Assembly: GCA_022826805.1 (NCBI GenBank)
Contig: JAJDUH010000058.1
Location: 1-64,000 of the forward strand
Direction: 5' to 3'
DNA length: 64,000 bases
Source: Candidatus Poribacteria bacterium
GTDB lineage: Bacteria; Poribacteria; WGA-4E; WGA-3G
Shown here one piece after another: positions 52,738 through 61,334 of this stretch; the first letter of the stretch is position 1; each line of letters begins with the position of its first letter. The notes below the pieces were generated by a model. The model worked only from the letters and a program-made list of their open reading frames with translations. It had not been told where the DNA came from and ran no database searches. The position numbers were made by a program, and so were the translations under genes.

Positions 52738-53829
52738 TTGACTAAATTGCGACAATGGAAGTCTAATCCCCTCATTCGTTTGGTAACAGTGCTGCTCGGA
52801 TGGGGTTGTCTGGCTGTTTTGCCAGCTTCAGCAGAGAATTACACCGGAGACTTTCTGACAAACGGTGTTGGCGGTCGTGCCCTCGGATTAGGGGGGGCGT
52901 ACGTCAGTATCGCGGACGATGCCACTGCCACCTATTGGAATCCCGCCGGTATAGCAGGCGTTTCAGATAACTACCAATTCTGCCTCATGCATGCCGCACG
53001 ACGTTCGGGGTTAGGCGCATTCAACTACGTCTCTGGTACAACGAAAATCCTGCCGAAGCTCAACCTCGGACTATCATGGCTCCGTGCCGGTATTGACGAC
53101 ATTCCTATCTATCCACTCGTTCCAGCATTTGATCCGAACATAAGTGCTGATGAACGGAAGAACCTCGCAAAAAATCGACCGAGATCCTCGGACTTTGAGC
53201 CATCTGGATACCTAAACGATAGCGAAAACGCCTATATTCTGACCCTCGCAACAGGCTGGACAGTCAGTCAATCGTGGTGGGATAACTTTGGAAGGGATTC
53301 TTTGCCGCCGTCGCTGATGATTGGTGCAAACGCCAAATGGATTTCACAGCGTCTCAGTGGTGGAGATCTCGATACCTACAATTATGGGAGTTGGGGTTAC
53401 GGTTTTGACGTAGGTGTCCTCGCGCGTCTACCCGATCTCAATGCAATTTTCGGCTTGGAAAATGTAGGCAGCTTCTCGTTCGGTTTCAACCTTCAGGATG
53501 TCTCAAAGACGACCTTAACTTGGAACACCGAATCTGCTCCCAAAGAATCCATTCCAGCAAACTGGAATATCGGTGTGGCGTATACCAACCCCCACATTTT
53601 CGGTCGAGTACTAACCCTTTCTTACCAATGGCAGCAGCGTTATGAAGGGCAGACACATCTCGGTGCTGAATATTATATTAGCAAACCGTTGGCACTGCGC
53701 GTCGGTTACCGAGACGACCGCATTACAACCGGGATCGGCATCCAAGTCCGCCAGTTTCGACTCGATTACGCCCTCCTCTTAGGCGACCTCATCAGCACCC
53801 ATTTTCTAAGCCTATTGTGGACTTTTTAA
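52738..53829 (+). CDS. PorV/PorQ-like outer membrane protein
   Basis: A 363-aa predicted outer-membrane beta barrel. A signal peptide at about residues 10-35 (VTVLLGWGCLAVLPASAEN) precedes the family opening GVGGRALGLGGAYVSIADDATATYWNPAG. Strands continue to a C-terminal LWTF-like aromatic end typical for barrel insertion. A TTG at 52738 with AAAGGA upstream is the likely start. Related proteins act in type IX secretion or in hydrophobic substrate uptake; no type IX genes are nearby. Confidence 0.78.
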   Translation: MTKLRQWKSNPLIRLVTVLLGWGCLAVLPASAENYTGDFLTNGVGGRALGLGGAYVSIADDATATYWNPAGIAGVSDNYQFCLMHAARRSGLGAFNYVSGTTKILPKLNLGLSWLRAGIDDIPIYPLVPAFDPNISADERKNLAKNRPRSSDFEPSGYLNDSENAYILTLATGWTVSQSWWDNFGRDSLPPSLMIGANAKWISQRLSGGDLDTYNYGSWGYGFDVGVLARLPDLNAIFGLENVGSFSFGFNLQDVSKTTLTWNTESAPKESIPANWNIGVAYTNPHIFGRVLTLSYQWQQRYEGQTHLGAEYYISKPLALRVGYRDDRITTGIGIQVRQFRLDYALLLGDLISTHFLSLLWTF

Positions 53830-53888
53830 GCCTACCACCAGAATCCGACCTCTTCCTATAGGAGCGACCCCTGACTGCTGATAGCCTT
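53830..53888. repeat. degenerate REP-like element
   Basis: ATAGGAGCGACCCCTG (53859-53874) matches the left half of the REP-like hairpin at 61510. The right half is lost. Confidence 0.45.
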
Positions 53889-55112
53889 CTACAAACTCGG
53901 CTTCGACAAATCCGGCTGATCGCGTAACAGAATCAGAAGCGGTGCCATCACTAACGGAATCATCACCAAACCGTCTAACACAATTGGCAAACCGAATTGA
54001 TCTCCCAAGTTACCAACAAATTTATTCAATACCCCACCGACACCCCACGCTGCCCCCATCATAAAACTGGACGCTATACTTTCATGCCCGCGCAACATTA
54101 TCTGCGCTAAGATAATATTAATCGTTATGGAGCTTGAGAGAATTACGTTGCCTACAAAGAGAAGTACAAGGAAGCTAAATCCGTTAGTGTGTAGCGATGC
54201 GTAAAGCAGCGGCGGCGATCCCAGAAGCGATACTAACAATAGAATGTAAGTGTTTATACGCGTCATAAGCCAACCGCTTGACATAATGCCCATTGATCCC
54301 GCGAAGATGAAAATAGCAATAACGAGGGAACGCGCCTGATCCGAGTAGTCCCGGTCGTCTAAATGGACAGATAAAAAGGTTTCTAAACCGGTGAGTGTGA
54401 CGGTTCGAAATGCAGCGATGGTGAAAAGCACAATGAGCGGGAGCATGCGTGGGTAAGCAACCTTCCAGAAGGATTCTTGCGGTGCAGATGGATCACTTGG
54501 TATTCCACGGGTGGAAGCCGTCAGGTCGAGGTCCTTCTCAAATTTCAGCACTTTTGGTGCAAGCAGTGCCATAAGTAACCCCGGTATCATCTCCCAAGCC
54601 AGATAGTCCAAGCCGAAATGGTACGGAATGTACATCAGTGCCAGTGGACCGAGGGCGCGACCGATGTTGCCACCCGTTAGGAAAACGGATGTCCCCATGC
54701 CTCTCCCCTTCGCTAAGGCACCGGCGTAAGCTGTCGCCTGCGGGTGAAACGCAGCAATACCGATACCACCAATAGCCAACATAATATACACGATGTTAAC
54801 GGTAGGTGCCACCCACAACAGACTTAAACCGAGAGCAGTGAACGCTACGCCAAACGTCACAAAATGCACCGTCCGCACCCGATCCGACAACCATCCGAAG
54901 AATATCTGTCCAAACGAGCTAAAGAGGCTGTAAATTGAGACGAAGTTACCCGCTAAACTGTTCCGTGTTGCAGCTGTGGCTAACTTTTCGAGTAAACGGG
55001 GTTGCAGATGTGAAAGGAGGGTTGCGTAGGAATCGAGGACGAGGTGCGATGCCGTCAGGAAGTAGAATTGTTTCCGAGGGGACGCATCTGATGGAGGCTT
55101 ACTGTTTTTCAT
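53889..55112 (-). CDS. MFS transporter (fosmidomycin-resistance-like)
   Basis: A 407-aa major facilitator with twelve hydrophobic segments. The first loop has GWLSDRVRT (motif A), and the family features LTASHLVLDSYATLLSHLQP and GGIGIAAFHPQATAYAG resemble the Fsr/FosB-resistance subfamily. It probably exports a small molecule or drug. The substrate is unknown. No ribosome site is clear upstream of the ATG. The gene is followed by a large repeat-filled gap at its 5' side. Confidence 0.82.
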   Translation of the reverse strand: MKNSKPPSDASPRKQFYFLTASHLVLDSYATLLSHLQPRLLEKLATAATRNSLAGNFVSIYSLFSSFGQIFFGWLSDRVRTVHFVTFGVAFTALGLSLLWVAPTVNIVYIMLAIGGIGIAAFHPQATAYAGALAKGRGMGTSVFLTGGNIGRALGPLALMYIPYHFGLDYLAWEMIPGLLMALLAPKVLKFEKDLDLTASTRGIPSDPSAPQESFWKVAYPRMLPLIVLFTIAAFRTVTLTGLETFLSVHLDDRDYSDQARSLVIAIFIFAGSMGIMSSGWLMTRINTYILLLVSLLGSPPLLYASLHTNGFSFLVLLFVGNVILSSSITINIILAQIMLRGHESIASSFMMGAAWGVGGVLNKFVGNLGDQFGLPIVLDGLVMIPLVMAPLLILLRDQPDLSKPSL

Positions 55113-55200
55113 GAGGCGAAATGAGTACCGCGTTTCAATAAAGATTTAGATGGTGCATATTATAGAATACACACCGCTAAAAAGCAAACTGTTTTTTTGG

Positions 55201-55235
55201 GTTGTTGGTTATAAGTACTTGGTACTTGGTTAAGA
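55201..55235 (-). repeat. heptanucleotide repeat array, inverted (5 units)
   Basis: Units GTTGTTG, GTTATAA, GTACTTG, GTACTTG, GTTAAGA are the reverse-strand form of the AACYNAY arrays. Confidence 0.7.
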
Positions 55236-55276
55236 GGCATGTTTCATGAGAAACCGAGTTAACTGCCACAAGGCTT

Positions 55277-55311
55277 AACTTATAACCTATAACCAACAAC
55301 CAACAACTGTG
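55277..55311 (+). repeat. heptanucleotide repeat array (5 units)
   Basis: Units AACTTAT, AACCTAT, AACCAAC, AACCAAC, AACTGTG. It is inverted relative to the array at 55201, 41 bp away, so the pair could form a hairpin. Confidence 0.75.
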
Positions 55312-55339
55312 GTGGATTTGAAAAATAAATAGGCATGTT

Positions 55340-55515
55340 GGTGCGGTTGGATGAAGTTTAAATAAATATTTCGGTAATTTTGGATAATATCCGGTGCGGG
55401 ATGTAAAGCAAAGACATATTTTGCCTATAAAGGCAAAATTTGGAAACCGCACCTACCGGGCCTGGGGAAAATTAGAATTACCGAATTAAATTCTGAAACT
55501 TCATGAAACCGCACC
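55340..55515. repeat. 176-bp fold-back element
   Basis: Nested inverted pairs: GGTGCGGTT (55340-55348) with AACCGCACC (55507-55515), ATGAAGTTT (55351-55359) with AAACTTCAT (55496-55504), and TTCGGTAATT (55370-55379) with AATTACCGAA (55476-55485). No target duplication is seen. GAAACCGCACCTACC occurs twice, at 55443 and 55505. Confidence 0.65.
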
Positions 55516-55655
55516 TACCTTACGAGTGGTAGGGTTTTTGCTGGGGTGTTTCTTCAAGGTTTCCTAACCTCGCTGGTTTATAATGTCTAAGTCATTCTAA
55601 TATTTACCATAATATACCCAGGGTCATTTAGTTTTCCAATAATTTGCATCCGGAC

Positions 55656-55702
55656 GCCCGAACTTGTTCGGGAAAAGTGCGCTGTCCCGAACAAGTTCGG
55701 GC
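55656..55702. repeat. nested palindrome (18-bp arms, each self-palindromic)
   Basis: GCCCGAACTTGTTCGGGA (55656-55673) and its exact complement (55685-55702) flank an 11-nt loop. Each arm contains CCCGAAC-TT-GTTCGGG or its complement, so it can form one long or two short hairpins. Confidence 0.75.
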
Positions 55703-55773
55703 ATCCATCGAGAGATCTCCTTCACATCAGTGAACTTATTCCTTAAAACTAAATAGTCCTACATAATATGCCC

Positions 55774-55802
55774 TTGACAATTAAAACATTCCCATATACC
55801 AT
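55774..55802 (+). promoter_or_regulatory. promoter of the YbhN-like gene
   Basis: TTGACA (55774-55779), 17 bp, TACCAT (55797-55802), about 45 bp before the GTG start. Confidence 0.5.
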
Positions 55803-55846
55803 GATACGCATTCTAAAAAAATATCTAAAATTCAATAATAGCGAGC

Positions 55847-56854
55847 GTGCCTTTGAACAGAAAGCAATTCCAGCGGGTTGCCAAAATCGGCGTACCTACA
55901 GTGCTGGCAGTCGTTATAGCTTACTTCCTCTTAAGACAGATCGACCTGCAACAGATACCGCAAACCCTTAGCCGGTTGTCGATAAAGGCACTCTTAATCG
56001 GGCTCGTATGCTATTGTCTGTTAGTGTTGGCGAAAACCCTCCGGTTCCGAGCACTGCTCAATCTTGAGAGTCGTATCCATCGAATTTTCCCAATCTTGGC
56101 GTTGCACACCTTTTGGGGCAATATTCTTCCGATGCGGACAGGAGATGTCTCTTATGTCTATCTCATGCAACGGCGACAGAAAGTGGACGCAACACAGGGA
56201 ATCGCCTCGCTTCTGGTGGCAAGCCTCATTGACCTTGTGCTGCTAATGGGCTTGGTAATTGCCACAGCCTGGCTCCTGCGCACCGAGCTTCGCAACACAT
56301 TCTCTGGCACGGTACTTTACCTCGTGCCTTTCCTAATAGGCGGTGGTTTAGTCGCAGTCGTGCTCTTTGTATACATTGCACCAAGCGTCTGCATGAAGTT
56401 CGCAGAGCGATGTACGGTGCCACTGTTGCGTCTTAAAAAGCGACCAATCACATGGGCGGTCAACAAAGGCTTGGAAGTACTCCGGCAGCTAACAGCGTTT
56501 CGGTCGAATCGCCGTTACTTGGAAGTCTGGTTATATTCCCTACTCTGCCTCGTCATCCGTTTCGGGTTTCAGTGCTACCTCGTCATCGAGATGGGGGTCG
56601 GTATTCCGATGCCCGAAGTGTTATTCGCACTCGCCTTTACGAACGTCTTTAACCTATTGCCTGTCCAGACAGTTGGTAACTTCGGAACGACCGAGTTTCC
56701 GTTCGTCTGGCTGCTACACCATTTCGGTACATCGGTAGAGATCGCCACTGTCACAGGATTCAGTTTACACATTCTAATCCTACTTTACTGTTTACCCTTA
56801 GGCGCATACGGATCTCTAACCAATGGCAAGTTTCTAAAAACTAACAACTTATAA
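55847..56854 (+). CDS. YbhN/UPF0104-type flippase-like membrane protein
   Basis: A 335-aa multi-pass protein of the lysylphosphatidylglycerol synthase transmembrane region family (also called UPF0104/YbhN). The conserved cytoplasmic-face segments are LAKTLRFRALL, HTFWGNILPMRTGDVSYVYLMQRR and VGNFGTTEFPFVWLLHHFG. About seven to eight hydrophobic helices. Members are proposed to move lipids or aminoacyl-lipids. There is no synthase domain attached. It starts at GTG 55847 with a weak ribosome site. A heptad array lies between it and the next gene. Confidence 0.8.
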   Translation: MPLNRKQFQRVAKIGVPTVLAVVIAYFLLRQIDLQQIPQTLSRLSIKALLIGLVCYCLLVLAKTLRFRALLNLESRIHRIFPILALHTFWGNILPMRTGDVSYVYLMQRRQKVDATQGIASLLVASLIDLVLLMGLVIATAWLLRTELRNTFSGTVLYLVPFLIGGGLVAVVLFVYIAPSVCMKFAERCTVPLLRLKKRPITWAVNKGLEVLRQLTAFRSNRRYLEVWLYSLLCLVIRFGFQCYLVIEMGVGIPMPEVLFALAFTNVFNLLPVQTVGNFGTTEFPFVWLLHHFGTSVEIATVTGFSLHILILLYCLPLGAYGSLTNGKFLKTNNL

Positions 56855-56873
56855 CCAACAACCAACAACCATA
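56839..56873 (+). repeat. heptanucleotide repeat array (5 units)
   Basis: Units AACTAAC, AACTTAT, AACCAAC, AACCAAC, AACCATA straddle the end of the YbhN-like gene and stop just before the ribosome site of the amidohydrolase. The stop codon of the YbhN-like gene lies inside the array. Confidence 0.75.
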
Positions 56874-56886
56874 TCGGAGCCATAAT

Positions 56887-57708
56887 ATGAGAATCATCGA
56901 TCCACATGTTCACGTTTGGAAAAACGATCCACGATTTCCGTGGGCACCAGAGACAACAAATCCACCCGAAGATGATGCCACAGCAGAAACACTCTTAGAA
57001 CTGATGGCAGCGAACGGCGTTGAAAAAACCGTCCTCGTTCAGGTCATCCATTATCGCTGGGATAACCGGTACGCAGCCGACGCAATGAAAAGATACCCCG
57101 ATAAATTCATGGGCGTCTGCCGAATCAACCCCGAAGACCCGGAGGCACCCGACCATCTCAGCCGCTGGACCGAAGAGGACGGTTTCCACGGTGTGCGTCT
57201 GAGTCCGTCTACCGGACCTAACGGCGATTGGTTTGCCGGACCCTTGATGCCACCGATATTCCGCCGCGCCGAAACACTCGGCGTCCCGATGCTGATGCTC
57301 ACAGGTGCCGATCGGTTAGTAGACCTCGTCCCACTTTTAGAACAACATCCCGACTTGGATGTTGTCATCGATCACATGGCGGGTTGTTCGCCTGATGCCC
57401 CTGAAAAGCATGAATTGCTGCTCGACTTAGCACGGTTTCCTCGGGTTTATGTCAAGATAAGTCACACATGGTCAATCTCAAAGACCGGTTTTCCATGGGC
57501 GGACACATACGAGCAGGTCAAGAAGGTATATCACGCGTTCGGCGGTTCTCGGATTATGTGGGGCACCGATTGGCCCGTCTGTCTCAAACAAGCCAGTTAT
57601 GCAGAAACCTTAGCCGTTGTCCGTGACGAAATGGACTTCTTCACACCCGAAGATCGGGAATGGGTCTTGGGCAAAACAGCACTGCAACTCTGGCAATTCC
57701 CAACCTAA
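56887..57708 (+). CDS. amidohydrolase family 2 protein
   Basis: A 273-aa TIM-barrel metal-dependent hydrolase or decarboxylase (amidohydrolase_2). It opens with IIDPHVHVW (His7, His9), has VVIDHMAG in the middle and closes with MWGTDWPVC carrying the last Asp. Relatives include lactone hydrolases and gamma-resorcylate decarboxylase. GGAG is 8 nt before the ATG. The sulfatase follows 41 bp later, so the two may act on one substrate. Confidence 0.85.
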   Translation: MRIIDPHVHVWKNDPRFPWAPETTNPPEDDATAETLLELMAANGVEKTVLVQVIHYRWDNRYAADAMKRYPDKFMGVCRINPEDPEAPDHLSRWTEEDGFHGVRLSPSTGPNGDWFAGPLMPPIFRRAETLGVPMLMLTGADRLVDLVPLLEQHPDLDVVIDHMAGCSPDAPEKHELLLDLARFPRVYVKISHTWSISKTGFPWADTYEQVKKVYHAFGGSRIMWGTDWPVCLKQASYAETLAVVRDEMDFFTPEDREWVLGKTALQLWQFPT

Positions 57709-57749
57709 CACTCCGACAATTACTTATACACTATAAAAAGGGAGCTACA

Positions 57750-59351
57750 ATGAACATATCAGATCGCCCGAATATCCTTTGGATCTCTATAGAGGATACA
57801 ACACCCCGTTTTGGTTGTTACGGGGACCCGATCGCACGTACACCCAATATTGACAGGCTCGCTGCTGGTGGATGTCGGTTTCCGAACGCGTTTTCGACTG
57901 CTGGGGTCTGTGCACCGAGTCGTTCCGCTATTATCACCGGTATGTATCAGACTTCCATCGGAACACATCACCATCGGACAACGCATACACACGAAAGTAC
58001 ACCGGACCTACCTACGCCGTATTCTGTCGTTCCGCCCCCTTATGTGAAAACATTCACCGAATATCTGAGAGGGGCAGGCTATTATTGCACCAACAATAGT
58101 AAAACAGACTATCAGTTCACACCGCCTATCACAGCGTGGGATGACAATAGCAATCAAGGACACTGGCGAAATCGTGCGGACGGGCAACCCTTCTTTTCCG
58201 TTTTTAACCCACTCGTTACACACGAAAGTGGTATGTGGGAAAAGGAAGATCGTCCACTGACCACGAATCCAGATGACGTGGAATTACCACCTTATTTACC
58301 AGATACACCTAAAGCCCGCGCCGCATTGGCTCGACAGTACGATAATCTCGCCACTGCCGATGCACGTGTCGGAGAGTTGTTGGATCAACTCGAGGAAGAT
58401 GGACTTGCAGAGAATACCATTGTTTTTCTCTGGAGCGATCACGGTGAAGGACTCCCACGCGGTAAACGTTGGCCCTATGATGCGGGGATCCGAATTCCGT
58501 TGATTGTGCGTTGGCACGCAGCGCTTAATCCAGGGAGTGAGAGTGATCAATTGGTGAGTTTGATTGATCTCGGTCCCACTGTGCTTTCGTTATGTGGTGT
58601 TCAAGCACCGCAGCACCTACAAGGACAACCCTTCCTTGGACCCCAAAAAGTAGAACGTGAATATATTTTTGCAACGCGCGACCGCCTTGATTTATCGTAT
58701 CAGATGTTGCGTGCTGTACGTGATAAAAGGTATAAATACATCCGAAATTATTATCCCGAAAAGCCATATCTCCTCTGGGATCCTTACCGCAATGACCATC
58801 CCGTGATGCAGGAGATGTGGCGACTTCATGCCGAAGGCAAATTAGAGGGCGATCAATTGGTCATGTTCCAATCACCCCGCCCCGCTGAAGAACTCTACGA
58901 TGTGGAAAATGACAAGTATGAACTCAACAATTTAGCAGAAAATGCAGCACACGCACATGTACTTAAACGGATGCAAGAAACGTTGACAGCGTGGCAATCG
59001 GAATTCGGGGATATGGGGAATATATCTGAAGAAGAAATGGTGGCGAAGTGGTATCCTAATGGCATACAACCACAAACGGCATCACCACTTTTCATTCCAA
59101 TTAACGCCTCTAACCCCGGCACGGAGCCTGCTCATGAAGATGGAGAATGGGACGCACCGCTGCTTCTGCAACTCTACTGTTCAACACAAGGTGCCTCAAT
59201 TGCGTATACAACCGAAGAAGGTGAAGATGTCCGATGGCAGTTGTATACAGAACCTTTGCGTTTACCGATAGGTGAAACCGTTATAAGAGCAAAAGCAATT
59301 CGGATCGGTTACAAAGAGAGCGATGAAAAATCTCTAAAATTCACAAACTGA
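57750..59351 (+). CDS. sulfatase with C-terminal chitobiase-like domain
   Basis: A 533-aa type I sulfatase. Formylglycine site Cys54 lies in AGVCAPSRSA, with ISIEDTTP at the N-terminus, WSDHGEG in mid-protein and the TRDRLDLSYQMLRAVRDKRYKYIRNY block. No signal peptide is visible. Residues about 450-533 add a beta-sandwich resembling the CHB_HEX_C or FN3-type domain (ASIAYTTEEGED, LYTEPLRLPIGETVIRAKAI) known from glycan-active enzymes. Start at 57750 follows AAGGGAG. It likely removes sulfate from a polysaccharide or small ester. The maturation enzyme is not in the window. Confidence 0.92.
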   Translation: MNISDRPNILWISIEDTTPRFGCYGDPIARTPNIDRLAAGGCRFPNAFSTAGVCAPSRSAIITGMYQTSIGTHHHRTTHTHESTPDLPTPYSVVPPPYVKTFTEYLRGAGYYCTNNSKTDYQFTPPITAWDDNSNQGHWRNRADGQPFFSVFNPLVTHESGMWEKEDRPLTTNPDDVELPPYLPDTPKARAALARQYDNLATADARVGELLDQLEEDGLAENTIVFLWSDHGEGLPRGKRWPYDAGIRIPLIVRWHAALNPGSESDQLVSLIDLGPTVLSLCGVQAPQHLQGQPFLGPQKVEREYIFATRDRLDLSYQMLRAVRDKRYKYIRNYYPEKPYLLWDPYRNDHPVMQEMWRLHAEGKLEGDQLVMFQSPRPAEELYDVENDKYELNNLAENAAHAHVLKRMQETLTAWQSEFGDMGNISEEEMVAKWYPNGIQPQTASPLFIPINASNPGTEPAHEDGEWDAPLLLQLYCSTQGASIAYTTEEGEDVRWQLYTEPLRLPIGETVIRAKAIRIGYKESDEKSLKFTN

Positions 59352-59365
59352 AAACCAAATCCTTC

Positions 59366-59395
59366 TTGACAAAATTATCCCAAATATGTTACCAT
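59366..59395 (+). promoter_or_regulatory. possible promoter of the DUF2007 gene
   Basis: TTGACA (59366-59371), 18 bp, TACCAT (59390-59395). A GGTGAGGTT/AACCTCTCC hairpin (59485-59504) follows in the leader, close to the GGCGAGG family. Confidence 0.4.
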
Positions 59396-59525
59396 AATCA
59401 GATTAGATATCAACGGCGACTCCCATTAACTGATAGCAACACGGCAAGATACCATACACTCCCAAACCCCCAAGGTTCTTTGTTGGTGAGGTTCCAACCT
59501 CTCCCCATTCACAAGGAGAAATACT

Positions 59526-59873
59526 ATGCCGTTTTGTCCACAATGCAACGCTGAATATAAGCCGGAAGTATTGATGTGCTCGGATTGCAAGGTCCAACTC
59601 GTGCCTGAATTAGTGCAAACTGAGGTTACGGAATATGGGGATTGGTGCGTTGTTGAATCCGTACCAAATGAATTAGCGGGAAATATCCTCCAGAGCGTTT
59701 TACAGGAGGAAGGTATTCCTGTCTATTTACGCTGCCATGAAGTGCCTTATTATGGCGGTGTGAAAGGCAATATCAAACAATCTGAATGGGGCGATGTCCT
59801 CGTGCCAGTTAACTTACTTCCGCAGGCGCAGGCATCCCTCCAAGCTTATTTCGATTCACTACAGGAAGTTTAA
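59526..59873 (+). CDS. zinc-ribbon DUF2007 protein
   Basis: A 115-aa protein. A zinc ribbon opens it: CPQC and CSDC (Cys4, Cys7, Cys18, Cys21). Residues 40-110 are a DUF2007-like domain (WCVVESVPNELAGNILQSVLQEEGI, WGDVLVPVNLLPQAQASL), usually described as a putative signal-transducing domain. AAGGAG is before the ATG. It may share a transcript with the small basic protein at 59893. Confidence 0.8.
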   Translation: MPFCPQCNAEYKPEVLMCSDCKVQLVPELVQTEVTEYGDWCVVESVPNELAGNILQSVLQEEGIPVYLRCHEVPYYGGVKGNIKQSEWGDVLVPVNLLPQAQASLQAYFDSLQEV

Positions 59874-59892
59874 CACGCCCAGACAAGTTGCC

Positions 59893-60099
59893 ATGAAGAA
59901 GGTAAAGCAACTCTACCTCTTTAAAGAAGTAGAATCTCACATGCGCATAACTGACAAAATTCACGTCCGAGCACACCAAAGGCGGGACGGTAGTTACGTC
60001 AGAGAATATTGGCGAAAACGACCTGCCAGAAGGAGTAGTACTCGCAAACTGGTAACATCAGAGGAACAGATGTCTTTCTTGGAAAGCGAAAAAGATTAA
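59893..60099 (+). CDS. small basic protein
   Basis: A 68-aa protein with VRAHQRRDGSYVREYWRKRP at residues 25-44, a basic motif seen in short hypothetical proteins near mobile or surface genes. A start at ATG 59941 is equally possible because no clear ribosome site precedes either. It begins 20 bp after the DUF2007 stop. Function unknown. Confidence 0.45.
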   Translation: MKKVKQLYLFKEVESHMRITDKIHVRAHQRRDGSYVREYWRKRPARRSSTRKLVTSEEQMSFLESEKD

Positions 60100-60149
60100 G
60101 AGGCTTACACGAGAAGACCTCAAAATCGTCAGAGGGCTTTGTAAGCCCG

Positions 60150-61334
60150 ATGCAATACACTATGATCCATTTTTTCCAAAGCTTGCAGGTTCCCCGTGTT
60201 CCCATACGTTGCTTGCAAGCCTTTACCGTCTTACTGTTTTTCATCGCGAGCCCCGCACTTTTCAGTGATGTTTACCGCATCAAAATAGGTGACACCCTCC
60301 TGATTGCGGTGATTGGACAACCGGAGTATACGCATTCCGTCCAAGTCCGTGAAGACGGTAGGATCAATTACTTCGGCGGGGACTTTGATGTTGTTGGGCA
60401 GACGGTGACAGCAGTCAATCAGCTGATTCGCGAGTTTCTCGTCAAGGATAATCACGTTAGCAACCCCATTGTTATGGTCTCACCGGTCCTACAAGAGAAT
60501 GGCGTCTTCGTTGGTGGCGCCGTAAAGGCACCCGGGCGTTATCCCATCTCACCGGAGACGGATATCGGTCTGTACCGTGCCATCACCCTTGCCGGTGGTA
60601 TGGCTGAGAATGCCGATCGCCAAGGCGTGCAATTAATCCGCACTGATGCCACACAAAAGGTTGAAACCTACAACCTCTCAACCAACCGTCCATACAAAGA
60701 TATCCGCGTCAATATAAACGATCTCGTGTTTGTTATGCCCCTCAGCACCGTCGTAGTGCAAGGGCAAGTCCAAACACCCGGAAAGCTCTTTATCCGCGAT
60801 GAGATTGGCATTGAACAGGCACTCGCCCGCGCAGGCGGTCCCACCCCAGAGGCGGATCTCACAGCACTCATAAGAATCGGCAAGGACGGCACCCTTTCCG
60901 AATTTAACCGCTCTGAACAGTTCTGGAAATCCACAGAGGACAACACCCCGCTCTCTTCTCTATCGGACGGCGATGTCCTGTATGTCCCTAATGTATTCAA
61001 AGTTGAACCTATCTACGTAACGGGTTATGTCCGTAACCCAGGTGCCCAGCGCGTGCGTGGACCTTTGAGCATTACGCAAGCCGTTGCCCTCGGCGGCGGG
61101 TTTGACGTTGCAGCGAACCGCGAGGAGGTGCTTGTTCACCGCCGTGATGGCATGATTGAAGAGGTCTCGTTGATACCCGACCCCGTTGAAGGCGCACCAT
61201 CGCAGCAGACGTTACTCTATCCGGGGGACATTTTAGAGGTAAAAAAGGAATTTCAGGTGAATTGGGGGCTCGTCAGTACATTCGCCTACATCCTCATCAG
61301 CGGCATCGGCATCATAATTCAGCTGACGAGGTAG
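60150..61334 (+). CDS. Wza-like polysaccharide export protein with SLBB domains
   Basis: A 394-aa envelope protein. Signal peptide about 20-40. Residues 42-110 form the polysaccharide export domain (IKIGDTLLIAVIGQPEYT). SLBB-type repeats follow at about 117-190, 200-275 and 288-360 (VFVGGAVKAPGRYPI, VVVQGQVQTPGKLFI, IYVTGYVRNPGAQRV). A C-terminal hydrophobic helix lies at 370-391, unlike lipoprotein Wza. No Wzc or glycosyltransferase genes are adjacent, so the export partner is missing or elsewhere. A GGGCTT/AAGCCC hairpin (60134-60148) directly precedes ATG 60150; ATG 60162 is an alternative start. Confidence 0.82.
   Translation: MQYTMIHFFQSLQVPRVPIRCLQAFTVLLFFIASPALFSDVYRIKIGDTLLIAVIGQPEYTHSVQVREDGRINYFGGDFDVVGQTVTAVNQLIREFLVKDNHVSNPIVMVSPVLQENGVFVGGAVKAPGRYPISPETDIGLYRAITLAGGMAENADRQGVQLIRTDATQKVETYNLSTNRPYKDIRVNINDLVFVMPLSTVVVQGQVQTPGKLFIRDEIGIEQALARAGGPTPEADLTALIRIGKDGTLSEFNRSEQFWKSTEDNTPLSSLSDGDVLYVPNVFKVEPIYVTGYVRNPGAQRVRGPLSITQAVALGGGFDVAANREEVLVHRRDGMIEEVSLIPDPVEGAPSQQTLLYPGDILEVKKEFQVNWGLVSTFAYILISGIGIIIQLTR

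Larger units (their letters stand above)
55113..55846. other. 734-bp repeat-rich gap without genes
   Basis: No coding potential is seen. It holds two heptad arrays in opposite orientation, a fold-back element, a nested palindrome, and the promoter for the YbhN-like gene. Short frames here lack ribosome sites and recognisable motifs. Confidence 0.7.

Noticed and set aside
55177..55452. 91-codon minus-strand frame in the repeat gap
   Set aside because: It runs through heptad arrays and the fold-back element, so it is an artefact of repeats.
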